Source: Parvicella sp964387945 (lineage in GTDB: Bacteria > Bacteroidota > Bacteroidia > Flavobacteriales_D > Parvicellaceae). From it: a stretch of DNA of 64,000 bases. Below the pieces are notes generated by a model. It was given only the letters and a program-made list of their open reading frames with translations. It had not been told where the DNA came from and ran no database searches. Within the stretch, counting starts at the first letter, position 1. Each line of letters begins with the position of its first letter. The translations under genes and the position numbers were made by a program. Shown here piece after piece: positions 18,012 to 27,400 of the stretch. The stretch covers positions 32,371-96,370 of the forward strand of contig CAYLYX010000012.1 of NCBI GenBank assembly GCA_964387945.1. The letters run 5' to 3'.

Positions 18012-18443
18012 TTAAAGTTTGATCATAGCTTCTTCCACCTGATTCACAAATTTCAATACCTGCTCACTTTTCATTCCTCTCGTGTAGAAATGCATCCTGC
18101 CACCTCCATCTGAGGTAACTTGAATCGCATGTTTACGAAGAAATAAATAAAGTAGTAACAATACTCCTGCTACGATAAGACCAGCTACCATTGCGCTTTC
18201 TTGATTTTCACTTACTCCTATCCCTATTCCGGCTCCTGCAACTAATAAAGCAAGAATAACAAGAATCGGATAACTGGTATGTTTTACCTCTATATGACTG
18301 ATCTTATTCAGCAGAACACTCATGATATAACCTTTTCCTGATGAGGATTCGAAATATCGCAAGCGTTTATTGGTTAAAGTGATTTTACTTTTATCTGATT
18401 TGGTGATGATGTGTTCACCTTCAATTAGAAGTTCTTCTTTCAT
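18012..18443 (-). CDS. Small PH-like-domain membrane protein
   Basis: 143 aa. The N-terminal 55 residues (GEHIITKSDKSKITLTNKRL, then IMSVLLNKISHIEV) have the pattern of bacterial PH-like domains, in which a conserved TNKRL/I strand is followed by a helix-preceding strand. Two hydrophobic helices at about 62-78 and 84-103 form a hairpin, and the last 40 residues return to a beta-then-helix pattern (HFYTRGMKSEQVLKFVNQVE) that closes the PH fold. The membrane hairpin is thus inserted within the PH domain. Function unknown. It starts 40 bp upstream of the GYF gene on the same strand; a -7 box lies 26 bp before its start. Confidence 0.65.
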   Translation of the reverse strand: MKEELLIEGEHIITKSDKSKITLTNKRLRYFESSSGKGYIMSVLLNKISHIEVKHTSYPILVILALLVAGAGIGIGVSENQESAMVAGLIVAGVLLLLYLFLRKHAIQVTSDGGGRMHFYTRGMKSEQVLKFVNQVEEAMIKL

Positions 18444-18469
18444 TGTCTAAGGGCAATTATAATCCTTGC

Positions 18470-18477
18470 CAAATTTA
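18470..18477 (-). promoter_or_regulatory. Putative Bacteroidota -7 box for the PH-like/GYF operon
   Basis: On the minus strand the bases read TAAATTTG, a full match to TAnnTTTG, 26 bp before the start of the PH-like gene. A clear -33 TTTG at the proper distance was not found. Confidence 0.4.
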
Positions 18478-18753
18478 TGGGATAGAACGGATTAAAAAAA
18501 GAGTATAAATACCTGTTTTTAGATGAAAATGAAGAAGTTAACTCATAATGGATTAGTGTTTTTCAACAGACCTTTCAATATCCAATAAATCTTGAACTCA
18601 TTCTTGATGCATAATTCAAAGCCAGATTGATTCACTTCGCTCATCGAACAGAATAGGGGGCTTAACAAAGCAAAACCTCATTCTCCTGCGGAGCGTGTGT
18701 TTTTTACGCTCCAAACTTTACTAAAACCTTTGGTTTTGTTCGGTTTGTCGCAT

Positions 18754-18785
18754 AAAAAAAACTCCCAGTTTCCTGAGAGGTTTTT
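18754..18785 (-). terminator. Rho-independent terminator-like hairpin
   Basis: Read on the minus strand, CTCTCAG pairs with CTGGGAG (one G-T pair) around a GAAA loop, extended by A-T pairs and ending in a T run. It follows the 17-nt tRNA fragment directly, in the way the next terminator follows the intact tRNA. Confidence 0.6.
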
Positions 18786-18789
18786 CCTT

Positions 18790-18806
18790 GTTGCGGGGGC
18801 CAGACT
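18790..18806 (-). repeat. Duplicate of the tRNA-fMet 3' end
   Basis: GTTGCGGGGGCCAGACT on the plus strand is identical to 18896-18912, which holds the last 16 nt of the tRNA plus one flanking base. The sequences diverge right after it. Either a remnant of a second, tandem tRNA-fMet gene or an attachment-site copy left by an integrating element. Confidence 0.7.
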
Positions 18807-18858
18807 TACCGAGACTTCGCTCGGCATAAACTTCTCGTCTGTCCGATCAATAAAAAAT

Positions 18859-18888
18859 AAAAGGTCTATCCAGAAGGACAGACCTTTT
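18859..18888 (-). terminator. Terminator of tRNA-fMet
   Basis: AAAAGGTCT at 18859-18867 pairs with AGACCTTTT at 18880-18888, with an inner TCC/GGA pair and an AGAA-type loop. On the minus strand it begins 8 bp after the tRNA 3' end and is followed by a T-rich run. Confidence 0.75.
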
Positions 18889-18896
18889 ATTTCTAG

Positions 18897-18969
<73 letters not shown>

Positions 18970-19044
18970 ATATATCTTAAATAAGTTATTACCGTAATTG
19001 GGACTGCAAAAATAAAGAAAAATCTTATACATTTGGTTTTTGTG

Positions 19045-19455
19045 ATGAGAAAATTTAAAAAATATTATCTTTTTGTTATCCTACTCGGTCTGCTGTCGTG
19101 CGCTAACGATGTGGACAACAGTGAAGTAGTGGATGAAAATGAGTGCATGAACTGCAACGATGTTTTTCTAGATCCTATGTACAATCATTTCTATACGGAA
19201 GATCGAACACAACCTTTCACTGGAAAATGCAAAGGGTATAACAAAAAAGGTCAACTCATCTTGGAAAAGAACTTCATAGAGGGCAAGCAAGATGGAGAAC
19301 ACCTCGAATACTACGATGACGGTACGCTAAAATCAGAATGGCACTTTCTAAAAGGCAGGCAACACGGAGATATTAAAGGTTATTCGCCAAATGGAACCCT
19401 ACAATATCATGCAATTTACTATAAAGGAGATTTGGACAGTACGGTTTATCCTTAA
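19045..19455 (+). CDS. MORN_2-repeat lipoprotein
   Basis: 136 aa from the ATG at 19045 (an in-frame TTG lies 12 bp upstream). The signal peptide ends in a lipobox LLSC with Cys19, so the protein is a lipoprotein. Residues about 60-130 hold MORN_2-type repeats of the YwqK antitoxin-like kind: FTGKCKGYNKKGQLILE, GKQDGEHLEYYDDGTLKSEW, GRQHGDIKGYSPNGTLQY. In Bacteroidota such proteins are common and their role is mostly unknown; the YwqK name comes from a toxin-antitoxin proposal and should not be taken as function. It ends directly against the stop of the convergent ABC-F gene. Confidence 0.75.
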   Translation: MRKFKKYYLFVILLGLLSCANDVDNSEVVDENECMNCNDVFLDPMYNHFYTEDRTQPFTGKCKGYNKKGQLILEKNFIEGKQDGEHLEYYDDGTLKSEWHFLKGRQHGDIKGYSPNGTLQYHAIYYKGDLDSTVYP

Positions 19456-21339
19456 TTAATCGATCAACTTCTCGGTAACACGTTCCCATTCTTCCATCTT
19501 AACACCCAGCTGACCATTCAACTCGTCAATCTTCGTAAAGATCTCATTGCCTTCATAATTACCTTGTGCTACTTTATCTTGTAGCTCTGCAATTTCCGTT
19601 TCCAGTTTCTCAATCTTACGCTCTACCTTTTTGAGCTGATTTTCTAACTCCCGCTTTTCCTTGTGGTTAACTTTTTCCTCAGCAGGTTTACTCTTCTTCC
19701 CGGAAACAGCTTTGGAGTTTGTGTTGAACTTATCATCCTTCAATTGCTTCAAGAAGTCATTTACAGAGTCAAAATAGATACTGATGTTCTTGTTCTTGAT
19801 ATAATAAATCCGATCGGACAAACCGTCCAGGAATGTTCTGTCGTGAGAAACCACCAACACCGTTCCAGAATATTCCTTCAAGGCTTCTTGCAAAACTTCT
19901 TTCGAAACAATATCCAAATGGTTGGTAGGCTCATCGAGGATTAAAAAGTTGTAAGGCTCAAGTAACAACTTACAAAGTGCTAATCGCGTTTTCTCTCCAC
20001 CGGAAAGTACACTCACTTTTTTGTCCGTATCGTCTCCTCCAAACAAAAAGGAGCCTAAAATATTTCTTACGTTTTTTCGGACTTCTCCTACGGCTACTTC
20101 ATCAATTGTCTCAAACACCGTTTTATTTACGTCCAATTTAGCCGTTTCGTCCTGAGCAAAATAACCGATGTTTACATTGTGCCCCAGTTTAATCTCCCCA
20201 TCGTAGTCAGTTTCTCCTACCAGCATTTTGATAAAAGTAGATTTTCCCATTCCGTTCTTACCAATCAAGGAGATTTTTTCACCTTTACCGATGTTAAAAC
20301 GAAGGCCTTTTAAAATTACATTGTCATCGTAGGACTTACCCACATCCTCGATTTCGGCTACCAACTTTCCGCTGGGTTTGGGTTCAGGGAATCGAAAGGC
20401 CAGGGCACTGCTATCCACTTCGTCCAATTCGATTTTATCCATCTTATCCAATTTCTTGATAAGCGATTGCGCGAAAGAAGCTTTCGAACTCTTGGCCCTA
20501 AATTTATCAATCAAACGTTCTGCCTGTGCAATCTCACGTTGCTGATTCTTGTACGCCTGAAGCTGTTGCACCATCTCTTCCTCTCTTCGCACTTGATAGG
20601 TGGAGAAATTACAGTTATAATCGTAAAACTTACGGTTGTTGATCTCTATCGTTCGATTCGTAATTCCATCCAGGAAAGAGCGGTCGTGGGAGATCAATAT
20701 AATTGCTCCTGAATATTTTCTCAAGTACTCCTCCAACCATTCAATCGACTCGATGTCTAGGTGGTTGGTAGGCTCATCTAACAGTAACACATCAGGATTT
20801 TGTACCAACAGTTTCGCCAATTCAACCCGCATTTGCCAACCTCCGGAAAATTCACCCATCGGACGTTCTAAGTCTTCTGGGTTAAACCCTAATCCTTTTA
20901 AAACAACCTCAGCTTGCTCTCGAACACCATGCCCTCCCTGTACGTTGAACTTATCGTTAAGGTCAGCCAATTCATCCAATAACCCAAGGTAACTGTCACT
21001 TTCGTAGTCTTCTCGTGTCGCCAACTGATGATTAATTTCTTCTAGTCGATCACTAATTTTAGCCAGATCTTCGTTAGAATTACAAACCTCCTCAATGATC
21101 TTCTCATTGCTTCTGCTGATGATCTCCTGAGGAAGGTAACAGATTTTAGTTCCCTTTGCCACCGACATAGATCCTTCATCTGGTTTATACATACCGAGAA
21201 TCAGCTTCAGAAAAGTAGATTTTCCGGCACCGTTTTTTCCAGTTAAACCAATCTTATCCTGACGAGTAATGGAGAGGCTAATGTTGGAGTAAAGCTCCTG
21301 TCCACCAAAAAATAACGAAAGATTAGTTGTCGAGATCAT
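19456..21339 (-). CDS. ABC-F family ATP-binding protein
   Basis: 627 aa with two tandem ABC ATPase domains and no membrane segments, as in ABC-F proteins that act on the ribosome. First Walker A GKNGAGKS at 34-41, signature FSGGWQMR and Walker B LLLDEPTNHLDIES; second Walker A GKNGMGKS near 355, signature LSGGEKTRLALCKLL and LILDEPTNHLDIVS. The linker between the domains (about 240-300) is the helical arm. The last 80 residues form a charged coiled coil of the ABC_tran_CTD type, closest to Uup/YdiF-like members. The gene is divergent from the giant PKD-protein gene, and a -7 box lies 17 bp upstream of its start. Confidence 0.93.
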   Translation of the reverse strand: MISTTNLSLFFGGQELYSNISLSITRQDKIGLTGKNGAGKSTFLKLILGMYKPDEGSMSVAKGTKICYLPQEIISRSNEKIIEEVCNSNEDLAKISDRLEEINHQLATREDYESDSYLGLLDELADLNDKFNVQGGHGVREQAEVVLKGLGFNPEDLERPMGEFSGGWQMRVELAKLLVQNPDVLLLDEPTNHLDIESIEWLEEYLRKYSGAIILISHDRSFLDGITNRTIEINNRKFYDYNCNFSTYQVRREEEMVQQLQAYKNQQREIAQAERLIDKFRAKSSKASFAQSLIKKLDKMDKIELDEVDSSALAFRFPEPKPSGKLVAEIEDVGKSYDDNVILKGLRFNIGKGEKISLIGKNGMGKSTFIKMLVGETDYDGEIKLGHNVNIGYFAQDETAKLDVNKTVFETIDEVAVGEVRKNVRNILGSFLFGGDDTDKKVSVLSGGEKTRLALCKLLLEPYNFLILDEPTNHLDIVSKEVLQEALKEYSGTVLVVSHDRTFLDGLSDRIYYIKNKNISIYFDSVNDFLKQLKDDKFNTNSKAVSGKKSKPAEEKVNHKEKRELENQLKKVERKIEKLETEIAELQDKVAQGNYEGNEIFTKIDELNGQLGVKMEEWERVTEKLID

Positions 21340-21355
21340 GCTTGTAATTTTGCTG

Positions 21356-21363
21356 CAAAAATA
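21356..21363 (-). promoter_or_regulatory. Putative -7 box for the ABC-F gene
   Basis: Minus-strand TATTTTTG matches TAnnTTTG and lies 17 bp before the ABC-F start. No clear -33 box at normal spacing. Confidence 0.4.
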
Positions 21364-21391
21364 GAGGAATCATAGAACTTTAATCGATAAA

Positions 21392-21407
21392 TACGTAAAA
21401 TTACGTA
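21392..21407. repeat. Paired TACGTA palindromes between divergent genes
   Basis: TACGTAAAATTACGTA: two TACGTA palindromes with a 4-bp A/T spacer, centred one helical turn apart, between the ABC-F and PKD-protein starts. It could be an operator for a dimeric regulator, but it may be chance in A/T-rich DNA. Confidence 0.25.
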
Positions 21408-21414
21408 AGGCTAT

Positions 21415-21422
21415 TATCTTTG
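21415..21422 (+). promoter_or_regulatory. Putative -7 box for the PKD-protein/PorP operon
   Basis: TATCTTTG matches TAnnTTTG, 28 bp upstream of the GTG start at 21451. The -33 region lacks a clear TTTG. Confidence 0.45.
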
Positions 21423-21450
21423 CCCATCGCAAATTTGCATTGGTAAAAGT

Positions 21451-24400
21451 GTGATTTTGAAATTATTTAAAGAAATAAGAGCAACTTATTTTCTTGCTAC
21501 CCTGTCAGTAACATTACTATTGTTGAGCAATGGACATGCTCAGTGTAATGCAAATGCAGGCAGCAACGAAACGTTGTGCGATGGTTCTAGCATTCAGTTA
21601 GACGGAACGGCTTCCACTGGAAATGGAGCGATTGATTACTCGTGGTCACCTGCTACAGGTTTGTCGTGTACCAACTGTCCAATGCCAACGTGTACAGTAG
21701 GTTCAAACACAACGTATACACTCACCATTGAAGATGGAAACGGCTGTACGGATACCGATCAAATGACCGTAACGGTTGTCCCTTCACCTACGGCATCGTT
21801 TGCGTTCAATCAACCAGATGCTTGCGCGAATATCCCGGTTTCGTTCACGAATTCATCAACAGGAACAGGTTTGTCTTACAACTGGATTTTTGATAACCCC
21901 GCTTCAGGTGCTAACAATAATAGCAGCAGCACTAACCCAAGTCATGAGTTTGTAAGTGAAGGAACAGGAACCGAAATTTTTCAGGTTCAATTGATCGTTA
22001 CAGCCAGTAACGGTTGTCAGAGTTTGGCTTCACAAAATATCACGGTTTCTCAAACTCCTGGGCCTACGTTGGTAGATCCTTTTAACGATATGAAGAACTG
22101 TGATGGTTCTAACTTCGAGATTACCTTGTTTAACAACAGTGTCAGCGGTTCGAATTCTAATTATCAGATCGTTTGGGATGACGGTAGTCCGGATTTTAAC
22201 AGCGCAACCTTCCCGGGAGGTGGAGTTACCCATACGTATACCAACAACGATATTTTTGATGCGTTGTTTATCGTGACAGGGAATAATGGTTGCACAGATA
22301 CTGCAGTCAATACCATCGCCAACATTACCAACCCAGCGATTGGAGCAGCCAACCCAGGTGGAACAAATGGTTGTGGTCCATTGGATTTGTGCTTTCCGTT
22401 AAACAACTTTGGGTCGAATCACCCCACAACGTATTACGTGGTGGATTATGGAGATAACTCTCCGCTCGATACATTACCGCATCCACCTCCCGCATCGGTT
22501 TGTCATACGTATACGGAATCATCGTGTGGTTTGGCTGGAAACTCGTATACTTTCAGAATAAAAGCCATTAACTTGTGCGATAGCTCAGAAGCAACGATTT
22601 CGCCCATTCGGGTTTACATTCCTCCAGTACCGGGATTTGATCCATCGCCTAATCCAGTGTGTACAGGTTCTTCTGTAGACATGAATCACTCTACGGTAGC
22701 AGGATACAATAGTAGTTGTTCGCAATCCACTTTAGTAACTTGGGATTTTGGAGATGGAAACACGACAACGCAATTTTCAGTAGATCCCACCACACACGCC
22801 TACGCTGCACCAGGTACGTACGATATTACGCTCACCGCAGGAAATACCTGTGCTACAGGAGATTCGATACGAACCGTATGTGTGGAAGATCCTCCAGTTC
22901 CAGAGTTCACCATTACGCCAGACACGGCTTGTGGACCTTTTATCGGAGTGGTAACCGACCTTTCTGATTTATCGAATACGTGTGAGGTAACTTACAATTG
23001 GCAGGTTTTCTTTAATGGAAGTGCTTGTTTGCCCTCTGCTGGAACTTACAATTTTGTAAATGGAACTTCTCCAACTGATCCAGAACCAGAGATTGAGTTT
23101 GAAGATTACGGAGAATACACGGTTCGATTGACGTTGACCAATTCCTGTGGTTCTTTTGATTATGATCAGGATGTTTTAGTCAAAGGGCCACCTCAAGCGA
23201 TCATCGATCCGTTAGGTTCGATTTGTGATGGACAGAGTGTTTCACCTACCGCACAGTACACAATTTGTTACGATTCGATCACAGCATACAACTGGACGTT
23301 TGATAGTGGAACGCCCGGAAACTCTACGGATTCTCTGCCTGGAACGGTTGTTTTTCCATCAGCAGGAACATTTGATATCACGCTCGAAGTGACCAATGCC
23401 TGCGGAACTTTTGACACCATCACAACGGTAACCGTAAACGGAGCACCCACGGGATTAACACCAACCGTAAACACACCGTTATGTGAGGGAGACACCGCTT
23501 ATTTTGATGCGCCTACAGTGGGTGGTCTTGTCTACGATTGGGTTGGTCCCAATGGATTTACTTCATCTCTAGAAGATCCTGAAATTAATACCGTGACCTC
23601 AGCTGACTCAGGATGGTATTATTTGTCGGGATCAAGTGGAGGTTGTCCCGGACCAACTGATAGTGTATTGTTAGAAATTGTACCTGCTCCCGTTATTACA
23701 GTTAACCCAATTAGTGCAACCATTTGTGAGGGAGATGTTACCACGTTGACGGCTTCTGGTGCAACCACCTATTCGTGGTCTCCTGCAACGGGCTTGTCAG
23801 CAACAACTGGAGCCTCTGTTGATGCAGATCCGACTACTACCCAAACCTATACTGTAGAAGGAGCTGTGGGAAGTTGTTCAAACACTACAGACGTAACTGT
23901 AACGGTAAATACATTACCTGTTGTAGATGGAGGTGCAGACCTTACACTATGTAATCAGCCAATCACAGAAACCTTAATTGGAACACCAGCCGGAGGAACT
24001 TGGTCGGGTCAGGGAGGCATTACTCCAGCAGGAGATTTTACGCCCTCAGGTGTAGGGACGTTTGAAGTTTATTATACGTATACAGATGCTAACCTTTGTG
24101 AAAACGAAGATACCGTTGAGATTACGGTTAACGATCCAGTTGTGGTTACGGTAGGAAATGACACTTCGGTTTGTATCAATTCAGGAGTAGTTTCATTTGT
24201 TGGAAATCCTGTAGGCGGAAACTGGACAGGAACTGGGGTGACTGCTACGGGAGATTTTACTCCCTCTGCAGCAGGTACGTTTACCCTGACGTATGCGCTG
24301 GGAGCTGGAACATGCCAAACAACTGATGATTTAGAGGTTACCGTAAACCCGCTTCCCGTGGTTGATGCAGGAACGGATGAAAGCATGTGTATTGATAATG

Positions 24401-27400
24401 GGGTACTTACATTGGTGGGAAGCCCAGCTGGTGGAACGTGGTCAGGAACAGGTGTGAATGTAGGTGGAGATTTTGATCCGCTTGTTTCTGGAGCTGGAAC
24501 ATTTACATTGACCTACAGTTATACTGATCCAGTTACGGATTGTGAGAACACGGACGATGTGGTGATCACGGTCAACGATCTACCTGTTGTAGATGGAGGT
24601 AACGATACGACATTTTGTAATCAACCTGTTGCGGCTAATTTGTCTGGTTCACCAGTAGGGGGAACATGGTCTGGTCCCAATATTACCGATCCGAGTGGGG
24701 AGTTCACACCAACCGGAGTCGGAACGTTCGAAGTGTATTATACTTTCACAGATGGAAACAACTGTACCAATGAGGATACCGTAGATGTATTAGTTGTTGA
24801 TCCTACCGATGCAGATGCCGGGTTGGATTCTACTTTTTGTGTGGATGCAGCACCCGTGCAGTTGACAGGTTTACCTGCTGGTGGAGCTTGGTCAGGAGTT
24901 GGTATCACGGCAGGTGGACTTTACACACCTTCTGTAGACGGTACATTCACCATGACGTATACGTTTGGAACAGGATCTTGTTTAACAACGGATGAGGTTG
25001 ATTTGATCGTAAATCCTTTACCGATTGTAGATGCAGGTGTTGACTTTGATATTTGTGTAGATGCAGCTCCAACGGTATTGGTTGGAAATCCTGCAGGTGG
25101 TGTTTGGAGTGGTAATGGAATTACAAATCCAACCGGAGAGTTCACAGCAAGTGATGCAGGAGCAGGGACACATACTTTAACCTATACGTATACAGATCCA
25201 GGAACTAATTGCAGTCAGTTGGACACGCTTGACGTCACTGTGAATACATTACCTGTGGTAGATGCTGGAGCAGATACTACGCTGTGTAATCAGCCGTTTC
25301 CAGTACAATTTAATGGAACTCCTGCTGGTGGAGTTTGGTCAGGACCTGATGTGACACCTGCTGGAGTTTACACACCTTCTTCGGGAGTGGGTACATTTAC
25401 GATCACTTATACCTACACCCTCGGAACAGGCTGTGAGGACTCAGACGATCGTGAAATTACGGTTGTGGATCCAGTGCAAGCAGATGCAGGAGTTGATCAG
25501 GAAATTTGTATTGATGAGCCTGATGTTCAATTAAATGGATTGCCAGCTGGGGGTACATGGACTGGTACGAACATCACAGTAGGAGGATTGTTCAGTCCGA
25601 TCGCAGCAGGAACTTTTGAATTGGTATACAGTTTTGGGTCAGGAAACTGTGAAACGAAGGATACGCTGGAGTTTGTGGTTCATGCATTACCGATTGTAAA
25701 TGCTGGAATCGATCAGGATTTTTGCGTGTCTGAACCCACATTTGATTTTAACGGAACGCCCGCAGGAGGAATTTGGACAGGAACAGGGATAACCGATGCC
25801 AATGCAGGAACCTTTGATCCAGGAGTTGCTACGGTAGGGTTGCATGAATTAGTATATACATACACAGACCCTATTACCACTTGTGTGAATACGGACACGG
25901 TTTATGCAGATGTTCATCCGCTTCCGGTTCCAGACTTTACCTACAATCCAATCATGTGTATAAATGTAGCAGAAGATCTGACGAATACAACAGCTTTGGG
26001 TGACACGTATGATTGGGATTTTGGAGATGGTAATGGAAGTGTGCTGACCGATCCGCAGCATACGTATACCTCAACTGGATTTTTTGATATTCAATTGATT
26101 GCAACATCTACTTTTGGATGTGTGGATAGCATCACACAGCAGGTAGAAGTTAGAGAACCACCCATTGCTGACTTTACATTGGCTCCTGACTCAGGATGTG
26201 CTCCTTTGCAAGTCACTTTCACCAATAATTCTTCGGGTGTTCAAATCAGCTACGACTGGGATTTTGGAGATGGATCTACTTCAACACTTCAAAACCCGGG
26301 CGATGTGACCTATCAACAAAGCTACTTTGCGGATACAACTTATTACATCACTTTGGATGTAACGAACTTTTGTGGAACAGTAACGGACATTGATTCTGTG
26401 CAGGTGATGCCAAGTCCAACGGCAGTTTTCGGGCCTTCGTTTGATATCGGCTGCTCACCATGGCCAGCTGAAATAGCGAATAACAGTGTCGGACTGCCAG
26501 ATACTTATTTCTGGGATTTTGGAGATGGAACAACAGGAACTTTCTCGGATTCATTATTTAATCATACTTATACCACAGGAACAACGGATACTACCTATAC
26601 CATGATGTTGGTCGTAGCGAATGAATGTGGTGTAGATACGGGATATCACACGGTAACTGTATTGCCTAATCAGGTGAATGCGTTTTATAATACTAATATT
26701 ACGGATGGTTGTGAACCACTTACAGTAGATTTTACGCAATTAAGTCAAGGATCAAATTTATTTTTTAGTTGGGATTTCGGTGATGGAAATACTTCCACAG
26801 TTTACAGTCCAACACACACTTTTACCACAGCGGGAACCTATACCGTCTCGCTATTTGTAAACGATGGTTGTAGCTACGATACTACAACAGTAGACATCAC
26901 CGTACATCCTTCTCCTTTTGTGGATTTCACTTCTGCTCCAGATTCGGTTTGTGTGAACTCTCCCTTTGACTTTACCAATTTATCCGTAGGACTTGCAAGT
27001 TCCACTTGGGACTTTGGTGATGGCATTGGAACTTCTTTGCTGACGAATCCAACGTATTCCTACAGTCAAACTGGAACGTATAACGTTACTTTGACAGGTG
27101 TGGGCTTAACGAATGGTTGTTCAACCACGGTTACGCATCCGGTGGTGGTGAGTGTTCAGCCAGAAGCGAACTTCACAGCTATTCCAATGAGTGGTTGTAT
27201 GCCGCTGGATGTAGACTTTACCAATACCAGTTCAAACTATTCCTTTACCAGTTGGGATTTTGCTGATGGAAACACTTCCGTAGCTACCAATCCGAGCCAT
27301 ACGTTTACGCAACCCGGAAATTATGCTGTAGAACTCTTGGTAGAGAACGCTAACGGTTGTCGAGATTCTGTTGCACAAACGATTACGGTTTATCCTTTAC

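Larger units (their letters stand above)
18444..18896. other. Gene-free stretch between PH-like gene and tRNA, rich in hairpins
   Basis: No credible gene is present. The stretch holds a -7 box (18470-18477), a 7-bp stem with a 9-nt loop at 18690-18712 (GGAGCGT/ACGCTCC), a small AAAACC/GGTTTT stem at 18723-18737, two terminator-like hairpins and a 17-nt copy of the neighbouring tRNA 3' end. The short palindrome at about 18809-18824 (CCGAG...CTCGG) lies between the tRNA fragment and the second terminator. This clustering suggests decayed tRNA or integration-site DNA. Confidence 0.6.

Noticed and set aside
24072..24386. 104-residue minus-strand open frame inside the PKD-protein gene, and similar ones at 24921-25145 and 23268-23495
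   Set aside because: They fall opposite the same repeated domain codons, so repetition and composition explain them.
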